Assembly (NCBI GenBank): GCA_964635965.1 | Contig: CAZWQX010000151.1 | Location: 1 to 9,245, forward strand | Reading direction: 5' to 3' | Source: JAKVAV01 sp964635965 | GTDB taxonomy: Bacteria; Bacteroidota; Bacteroidia; Flavobacteriales_D; Cryomorphaceae | Length of the DNA stretch: 9,245 nt | In this document: one piece after another, positions 5,406 to 9,245 of the stretch | Numbering within the stretch: position 1 is the first letter of the stretch | Layout of the letters: each line of letters starts with the position of its first letter | The notes under the pieces: generated by a model | Told to the model about the DNA's origin: nothing | Database searches by the model: none | The model's input: only the letters and a program-made list of their open reading frames with translations | Program-made: the position numbers and the translations under genes

Positions 5406-7100
5406 ATGAAGATGCATTTTACTAAAATGCTTTCAGTTTGTTGCGCCATTGCTCTTGGTGTTTTCATGTCGACTGAAACATTAGCACAAGGAGGAGAGAC
5501 CTGTGCGACAGCTGAAGTAATTACACCTGGCTCTTTCACCGCAGGTGATCTCGTTGGCGCAGGTTACGAGAACTTTTGTGGTGATGGTACTCCTGGTGAA
5601 AACGCTCGTTGGTACTCTTACACACCGGCTTCTGATGGGTTTATGACCATCAGTTCTTGTGGTGGCGGAGCAGACACACGTTTGAGTGTCGGAACAGGAG
5701 CTTGTGGAGCTGTTGTTTGTTTTGCAAATACTGACGACGATTGTGAGGTTTCCCCTGGAGGATTTGATTTTGCAGCTGAACTTGCTAATCTTGCGGTAAC
5801 AGCAGGTACTACTTACTTGATCGAGTGGGATGACCGTTGGGACTTCATTGGTTTCGACTGGACTTTGGAATTTTTCGCAGACCTTCCTTTGGACTGTGAA
5901 GGAACTCCAGGTGGAACCGTTGGAGAAGGTGATCCTTGTGATGATGGCAACGACCTTACATTCAACGACGTTTACGATGAAAACTGCAACTGTGCAGGTA
6001 CCCAGGAATGCACTGGCACTCCAGGTGGAACTACTGGCCCGGGAGCAGATTGTGACGATGGCAACCCAGACACCTTCGGTGATGTTTACGATGATAACTG
6101 TATGTGCGCTGGTTTTCCACTTGGTGACGGAGCATCTTGTGCAGACGCCATCGTAATTGATCCAGGAACATACACCACTGAGGCTATGGTAGGCGGCGAC
6201 GGTTACCAAGATATTTGTGGTGATGGTACTCCTGGTGCGAACGCACGCTGGTATGCTTTCACTCCTCCATCTGACGGAACTATGTCGATTTCTTCATGTA
6301 ATGGAGGATCTGATACGCGCTTGAGTGTTGGTACAGGTGATTGCGGTGCTCTTGCTTGTTTTGCCAATTCAGATGACGTTTGTGCAGTGGTACCAGACGG
6401 TTTAAACTTTGCAGCAGAATTGGTTGATCTTGCTGTAACGGGTGGAACGACATATTACATTCAGTGGGATGACAGATGGGATGGACAAGCTTTTACATTC
6501 ACTCTTACTTTTGTTTCTAATACCCCTCCTTGTGAATTGGGTCTTTTCCCACCAGTTGATGAATCAAGTTTGAGCTCTATGGAAGGACCTGGATTATTGA
6601 CTGTTTCTTGGGCTGCAATCCCGGGACAAATCGGATGTCGTGTTGAAGGACGCCCAGTAGGTGGACCAACTCTTCTTTCTGAAGATGTTCCCGGAGCAGG
6701 TGCTAGCTCTTTGACACTTCCAACAGTTACAGTTCCTCCCGGAGACTACGAGTGGAGAGTTGCTTGTGCGTGTCAAGTGAACCCTGAAATCATCAGTGCT
6801 GGATTCACTTCTTGGCAGCCGGTCACTATCACTGGAAGTGCACCTTCTATCTCATCTAATCCTAACCCAACAACGGGAGTTTCATTCGTGAGCTTCAGCG
6901 TTCCAACAGAAGGAACTGCTAGCTTAGAAGTTTACGACATGAGTGGAAGAGTTGTGGACGCATTGTTCACAGGAGTTACTCAACCAAACAATGAGTATCG
7001 TTTCGAATTCGACGGTTCTGACTTGCCAAATGGTGTTTACATCTACCGTTTGACAACAGAAAACGAAGTAATCAACGAGAAATTCATGATTGCACGATAA
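5406..7100 (+). CDS. Secreted Cys-rich T9SS cargo protein, tandem paralogue 1
   Basis: The 564-aa product is predicted to be exported, then carried through the outer membrane by the T9SS. The start at 5406 (MKMHFTKMLS) is chosen over the upstream in-frame ATG at 5349 because it aligns with the paralogue's start and leaves a normal signal peptide, residues 1-28 ending in MSTETLAQ. Order: beta-sandwich domain A1 (~33-157, six Cys), repeat R1 (164-198) and R2 (202-236) with four Cys each and a DDGN...DVYD...CNC pattern, domain A2 (~245-370, six Cys aligned with A1), a fibronectin-like domain (~380-478, motif GDYEWRV, Cys 411/454/456), and a type A sorting domain (~482-564) with NPNPTTG, EVYDMSGRVV, LPNGVYIYRL and the end KFMIAR. 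A1 and A2 resemble the PPC-like domain with CGDG...ARWYSFTP and GTTYYIQW motifs. No catalytic motif is visible. An adhesive or binding surface protein is the most I would infer; the actual function is unknown. Disulphides and Asp-rich calcium binding are plausible. Confidence 0.85.
   Translation: MKMHFTKMLSVCCAIALGVFMSTETLAQGGETCATAEVITPGSFTAGDLVGAGYENFCGDGTPGENARWYSYTPASDGFMTISSCGGGADTRLSVGTGACGAVVCFANTDDDCEVSPGGFDFAAELANLAVTAGTTYLIEWDDRWDFIGFDWTLEFFADLPLDCEGTPGGTVGEGDPCDDGNDLTFNDVYDENCNCAGTQECTGTPGGTTGPGADCDDGNPDTFGDVYDDNCMCAGFPLGDGASCADAIVIDPGTYTTEAMVGGDGYQDICGDGTPGANARWYAFTPPSDGTMSISSCNGGSDTRLSVGTGDCGALACFANSDDVCAVVPDGLNFAAELVDLAVTGGTTYYIQWDDRWDGQAFTFTLTFVSNTPPCELGLFPPVDESSLSSMEGPGLLTVSWAAIPGQIGCRVEGRPVGGPTLLSEDVPGAGASSLTLPTVTVPPGDYEWRVACACQVNPEIISAGFTSWQPVTITGSAPSISSNPNPTTGVSFVSFSVPTEGTASLEVYDMSGRVVDALFTGVTQPNNEYRFEFDGSDLPNGVYIYRLTTENEVINEKFMIAR
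5502..5876 (+). repeat. Domain A1 of paralogue 1 (internal repeat unit, pairs with 6138-6515)
   Basis: This encodes the first of two ~125-aa homologous domains in the protein. Six cysteines (33, 58, 85, 100, 105, 113) line up with those of the second copy, and both have CGDGTPG, SSC.GG.DTRLSVGTG and WDDRWD. A 24-nt exact match lies at 5575-5598 and 6214-6237. The rest has diverged, so the duplication is old. Confidence 0.8.
5895..6113 (+). repeat. Two tandem ~35-aa Asp/Cys repeats (R1, R2) in paralogue 1
   Basis: R1 (5895-5999) and R2 (6009-6113) share the pattern C-x-GTPGGT-x5-G-x-x-CDDGN-x-x-TF-x-DVYD-x-NC-x-CAG. Similar short repeats occur in many secreted Bacteroidota proteins. The DDGN and DVYD acidic clusters could bind calcium, but this is inferred from composition only. 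R1 and R2 sit between domains A1 and A2 as a linker. Confidence 0.8.
6138..6515 (+). repeat. Domain A2 of paralogue 1 (internal repeat unit)
   Basis: This is the second copy of the PPC-like domain, with cysteines 245, 271, 298, 313, 318 and 326 at the same spacing as in A1. It is closer to A2 of the second paralogue (shared FTPPSDGTM, GGSDTRLS, LNFAAEL) than to A1 of its own protein (GGADTRLS, GFDWTL). Confidence 0.8.
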
Positions 7101-7123
7101 GCTCAATCATGACAACATAACTC

Positions 7124-7160
7124 AAAAAGCCGATCCACCAAAATGGTAGATCGGCTTTTT
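7124..7160 (+). terminator. Rho-independent terminator between the two paralogues
   Basis: GCCGATC (7129-7135) pairs with GATCGGC (7149-7155), flanked by A5 (7124-7128) and T5 (7156-7160). ACC/GGT can add an inner helix past one C-A mismatch. It lies 24 nt after the stop codon of the first gene. Its sequence closely matches the terminator after the second gene. Only 37 nt follow it before the next ATG, so partial readthrough may feed the second gene. Confidence 0.85.
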
Positions 7161-7170
7161 ATCCTTTCTA

Positions 7171-7197
7171 TTTTAACCAAAATCTAAACTAACACTT
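7171..7197 (+). promoter_or_regulatory. Conserved leader element before paralogue 2
   Basis: TTTTAACCAAA (7171-7181) and CTAAACTAA (7184-7192) match the same two blocks before the first gene, and CTAAACTAA is again 5 nt from the ATG. TATTTTAA at 7169-7176 is a poor -7 match with no -33 element, because the upstream space is filled by the terminator. There is no Shine-Dalgarno site. Confidence 0.5.
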
Positions 7198-8886
7198 ATG
7201 AAGATTCAACTTTCTAGACTTTTATCAGTCTGTTGCGCCATAGCACTTGGTGCCTTCATGTCGACTGAAACTTTGGCGCAAGGCGGAGAAACTTGTGCAA
7301 CCGCTGAAGTTGTTACTCCGGGATCATATACAGCGGGTGAGCTGCTTGATCTCGAACCGGGGTACCAAGATATTTGTGGTGACGGAGTACCAGGCTTCTG
7401 GGCTCGATGGTACTCTTTCACTCCTGATACAGATGGCTTTTTGAGCGTAGCTTCTTGTTTGGGAGGAGCCGATACGCGCTTGAGTATTGGATCAGGTGTT
7501 TGCGGCGCCTTGGTATGTGAGGCTAATGCAGATGACGAATGCCCGCTTTCGGAATTCGGATTATCTTTCGCCTCAGAAATTTCAAACCTTCCTGTAACGG
7601 GTGGAACTACTTATTACATTCAATGGGATGACAGATGGAGCATAAGTGGATTTGACTGGACCCTGTCGTTTGTTGGTGTGCTACCTCCTGATTGCGAAGG
7701 TACTCCAGGAGGTGATGTTGGAGAAGGAGATCCATGTGATGATGGAAACGACTTGACTTTCAATGACGTTTACGACGCAGAATGTAACTGTGCGGGAACT
7801 CCTGAATGTACAGGGACTCCCGGGGGAACAACCGGACCCGGCGCTTCTTGTGACGACGGAAACTCCGAAACCTTTAATGACGTTTACAACGAAAACTGCA
7901 TGTGTGTTGGTACTCCAATCGGACCAGGCGCATCATGCGACGATGCAATTGATGTTGAACCGGGAACCTACGTTTCGGGTCAAATGGTAGGTGGAGCAGG
8001 ATACCAAGACATTTGTGGAGACGGTGTACCGGGCGAAAATGCTCGTTGGTATTCTTTCACTCCTCCATCGGATGGCACCATGTCCGTATCATCATGTGAT
8101 GGTGGTTCTGACACCCGATTGAGCATCGGAACGGGAGAATGTGGAGCATTTGACTGTTTTGCTAATACAGATGATGATTGTTCTGTATCACCAGGTGGTT
8201 TAAACTTCGCCGCTGAATTGCTCGATCTTCCTGTATCAGGTGGTACTACTTATTACATTCAATGGGATGACCGCTGGGATGGTGATGAATTTTCTTGGAC
8301 GCTCTCTTTTGTTTCAAGTGTTCCTCCCTGTGAAGATCCATATCCGGCAGTTGATCCATCGAGCTTAAGTTCTTCGGTTGATGGAGGTTCAGTAACCGCT
8401 TCTTGGGATCCAATTCCAGGTCAAGCAGGTTGTCAAGTTCAAGGACGTATTGCAGGTGGACCTGGTATCCCTGTAGATCAGGTAATTCTCGGTCCAAACA
8501 CTGACTCTTACTCTGTGGATGTAAGCTCTCTTCCTGATGGTGACTACGAGTGGAGAGTTAGATGTGGATGTGCATTCAATATTGGCGGACCATGGTCTGA
8601 CTGGCAATTAGTTACTCTTGGCGAAGAACCAACAGTTACTTCCAGTCCTAACCCAACTGACGCCTTATCATTTGTTAGCTTCAGCGTTCCAACAGAAGGA
8701 ACTGCAAGTCTTGAAGTATATGATATGAGCGGAAGAGTTGTTGACGCTCTATTCACCGGAATGGCTCAACCTAACAATGAATACCGCTTTGAATTCGATG
8801 GTTCAAACTTACCTAATGGGGTATATATTTACCGTTTGACTACCGAAAACAATGTGGTAAATGAGAAATTCATGATTGCACGATAG
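7198..8886 (+). CDS. Secreted Cys-rich T9SS cargo protein, tandem paralogue 2
   Basis: The 562-aa product is a full-length paralogue of the preceding gene with the same domain order: signal peptide 1-28 (ending MSTETLAQ, mature protein from GGETCA), PPC-like domain A1 (~33-158), Asp/Cys repeats R1 (166-200) and R2 (204-238), domain A2 (~247-371), fibronectin-like domain (~382-475, GDYEWRV then CGC) and T9SS type A sorting domain (~482-562, SPNPTDA, LPNGVYIYRL, end KFMIAR). All domain cysteines are conserved in position (A1: 33, 60, 87, 102, 107, 115; A2: 247, 273, 300, 315, 320, 328). The signal peptide and sorting tail are almost unchanged from the paralogue, while the exposed parts differ more: A1 has PLSEFGLS where the other has a VSPGG loop, and the fibronectin-like loops differ in length. 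It starts 97 nt after the first gene's stop, beyond a terminator, and has no clear promoter of its own. Function is unknown; a surface adhesive or binding role is inferred. Confidence 0.85.
   Translation: MKIQLSRLLSVCCAIALGAFMSTETLAQGGETCATAEVVTPGSYTAGELLDLEPGYQDICGDGVPGFWARWYSFTPDTDGFLSVASCLGGADTRLSIGSGVCGALVCEANADDECPLSEFGLSFASEISNLPVTGGTTYYIQWDDRWSISGFDWTLSFVGVLPPDCEGTPGGDVGEGDPCDDGNDLTFNDVYDAECNCAGTPECTGTPGGTTGPGASCDDGNSETFNDVYNENCMCVGTPIGPGASCDDAIDVEPGTYVSGQMVGGAGYQDICGDGVPGENARWYSFTPPSDGTMSVSSCDGGSDTRLSIGTGECGAFDCFANTDDDCSVSPGGLNFAAELLDLPVSGGTTYYIQWDDRWDGDEFSWTLSFVSSVPPCEDPYPAVDPSSLSSSVDGGSVTASWDPIPGQAGCQVQGRIAGGPGIPVDQVILGPNTDSYSVDVSSLPDGDYEWRVRCGCAFNIGGPWSDWQLVTLGEEPTVTSSPNPTDALSFVSFSVPTEGTASLEVYDMSGRVVDALFTGMAQPNNEYRFEFDGSNLPNGVYIYRLTTENNVVNEKFMIAR
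7294..7671 (+). repeat. Domain A1 of paralogue 2 (internal repeat unit, pairs with 7936-8310)
   Basis: This is the first PPC-like domain of the second protein, sharing CGDGVPG, ADTRLSIG, GTTYYIQWDDRW and GFDWTLSF with its counterparts. The six-cysteine spacing is the same as in the other three copies in the window. Confidence 0.8.
7693..7911 (+). repeat. Two tandem Asp/Cys repeats (R1, R2) in paralogue 2
   Basis: R1 (7693-7797) and R2 (7807-7911) are one-to-one counterparts of those in the first gene. R1 carries CDDGNDLTFNDVYD and CNCAGT in both proteins, and R2 carries CTGTPGGTTGPGA and NCMC in both. The two-repeat arrangement therefore existed before the gene duplicated. Confidence 0.8.
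7936..8310 (+). repeat. Domain A2 of paralogue 2 (internal repeat unit)
   Basis: This is the second PPC-like domain, with cysteines 247, 273, 300, 315, 320 and 328 and motifs CGDGVPGENARWYSFTPPSDG and LNFAAELLDL. It is closest to A2 of the first paralogue. Confidence 0.8.
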
Positions 8887-8908
8887 AGGTCTTCATGATT
8901 CATAGTTT

Positions 8909-8941
8909 AAAAGCCGATTCACGCTTGTGAATCGGCTTTTT
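8909..8941 (+). terminator. Rho-independent terminator of paralogue 2
   Basis: AAAAGCCGATTCAC (8909-8922) and GTGAATCGGCTTTT (8927-8940) form a perfect 14-bp stem with the loop GCTT, running into a T-run. It starts 22 nt after the stop codon. The outer AAAAGCCGAT / ATCGGCTTTTTAT part is shared with the terminator after the first paralogue, while the inner stem and loop differ. Confidence 0.92.
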
Positions 8942-8957
8942 ATTTCACCATATCCAT

Positions 8958-8965
8958 TATTTTCG
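8958..8965 (+). promoter_or_regulatory. Candidate -7 element for the DUF1015 gene
   Basis: TATTTTCG followed by CGCCACC matches TAnnTTyG and shares the extended TCGCGCC form with the rpsA element. It is 17 nt before the ATG, giving a leader of only about 10-12 nt. No clear -33 element is present; the region is occupied by the preceding terminator. Confidence 0.45.
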
Positions 8966-8982
8966 CGCCACCACAACTGAAA

Positions 8983-9245
8983 ATGATTAAAATCATTCCC
9001 TTTCAAGCAGTCCGCCCACCGCGGGAAAAGGTGCATTTGGTCGCATCCAGATCTTATGTCACCTATACACCGGGCGCGCTGAAGCGAAAACTTAATGAGA
9101 ACCCTTTTTCCTTTATTCATATAATTAATCCCGAGTTTGGTCAGGAACAAAAGACCCGTAGAAACAGTCCCGAGAAATTTGGATTGGTCAGAGATAAGTA
9201 TCTCGATTTTATAAAAAAGGGTAATCTCGAAAACGACGACTCCCC
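8983..9245 (+). CDS. DUF1015 family protein, N-terminal part (3' end outside window)
   Basis: The first 87 codons are visible, running off the window end. The N-terminus MIKIIPFQAVRPPREKVHLV, then ASRSYVTYTPGALKRKL, then NPFSFIHIINPEF and the YLDF motif are the typical start of DUF1015 proteins (about 400 aa), which in Bacteroidota usually begin M-x-KIIPF-x-AVRP-x-R-x-KV-x-LVASRSY. No biochemical role can be given from this fragment. In related genomes I recall the family often sits beside serine-biosynthesis genes (serC, serA), which would lie to the right here; that cannot be checked in this window. The ATG at 8983 directly precedes the conserved start of the family, and there is no Shine-Dalgarno site. 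Confidence 0.88.
   Translation, partial: MIKIIPFQAVRPPREKVHLVASRSYVTYTPGALKRKLNENPFSFIHIINPEFGQEQKTRRNSPEKFGLVRDKYLDFIKKGNLENDDS

Noticed and set aside
5433..5445. LSVCC in the signal peptides as a lipoprotein lipobox.
   Set aside because: Val directly before Cys does not fit the usual Gly/Ala/Ser, and a good signal peptidase I site (LAQ|GG) follows; T9SS cargo is not normally a lipoprotein.
5481..6209. 242-codon open frame on the minus strand opposite the first cargo gene.
   Set aside because: Composition (Ser, Thr, Val, Cys) is the antisense image of the Asp/Gly/Thr-rich domains, with no recognisable domain, signal or start context.
5502..8310. Repeated blocks as a mobile element or CRISPR-like array.
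   Set aside because: The repeats are diverged, in frame and follow protein domain boundaries; there is no short regular spacer pattern, transposase or terminal inverted repeat.

Overview
The window looks like an ordinary core stretch of a Bacteroidota chromosome, most likely from a marine-type member of the Flavobacteriales. The evidence is a PorQ-type component of the type IX secretion system (T9SS), the long (~410 aa) IspH, a ribosomal protein S1 with a long acidic N-terminal extension, two secreted proteins with T9SS type A C-terminal sorting domains, TAnnTTyG-type -7 promoter elements and a lack of Shine-Dalgarno sites. The order-level placement is an inference.

Layout: (1) 2-799, 3' part of porQ on +. 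(2) 833-1528, cmk (cytidylate kinase) on +, 33 nt after porQ. (3) 1506-2741, ispH on -, convergent with cmk and overlapping its 3' end by 23 bp. (4) 2742-2976, a divergent ispH/rpsA control region; its rpsA leader can fold into two hairpins whose loops are perfectly complementary over 7 nt, ending 5 nt before the first S1 start codon. (5) 2977-5163, rpsA with six S1 domains, then a strong terminator. (6) 5164-5405, a promoter region with an 11-bp-period direct repeat just upstream of a -33/-7 pair. (7) 5406-7100 and 7198-8886, two tandem paralogous secreted proteins of 564 and 562 aa. Both have the order signal peptide, Cys-rich beta-sandwich domain, two short Asp/Cys repeats, second beta-sandwich domain, fibronectin-like domain and T9SS sorting tail, and each is followed by a closely related terminator. 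(8) 8983-9245, 5' part of a DUF1015 gene.

Functionally the left side is housekeeping: nucleotide salvage, isoprenoid precursors and translation. PorQ belongs to the T9SS cell-surface attachment machinery, and the tandem pair encodes likely cargo of that same system, although the two are separated by unrelated housekeeping genes. No mobile element, tRNA, rRNA, CRISPR array or phage signature was seen. The points most worth following are the kissing-hairpin rpsA leader and the structure and regulation of the tandem secreted pair.
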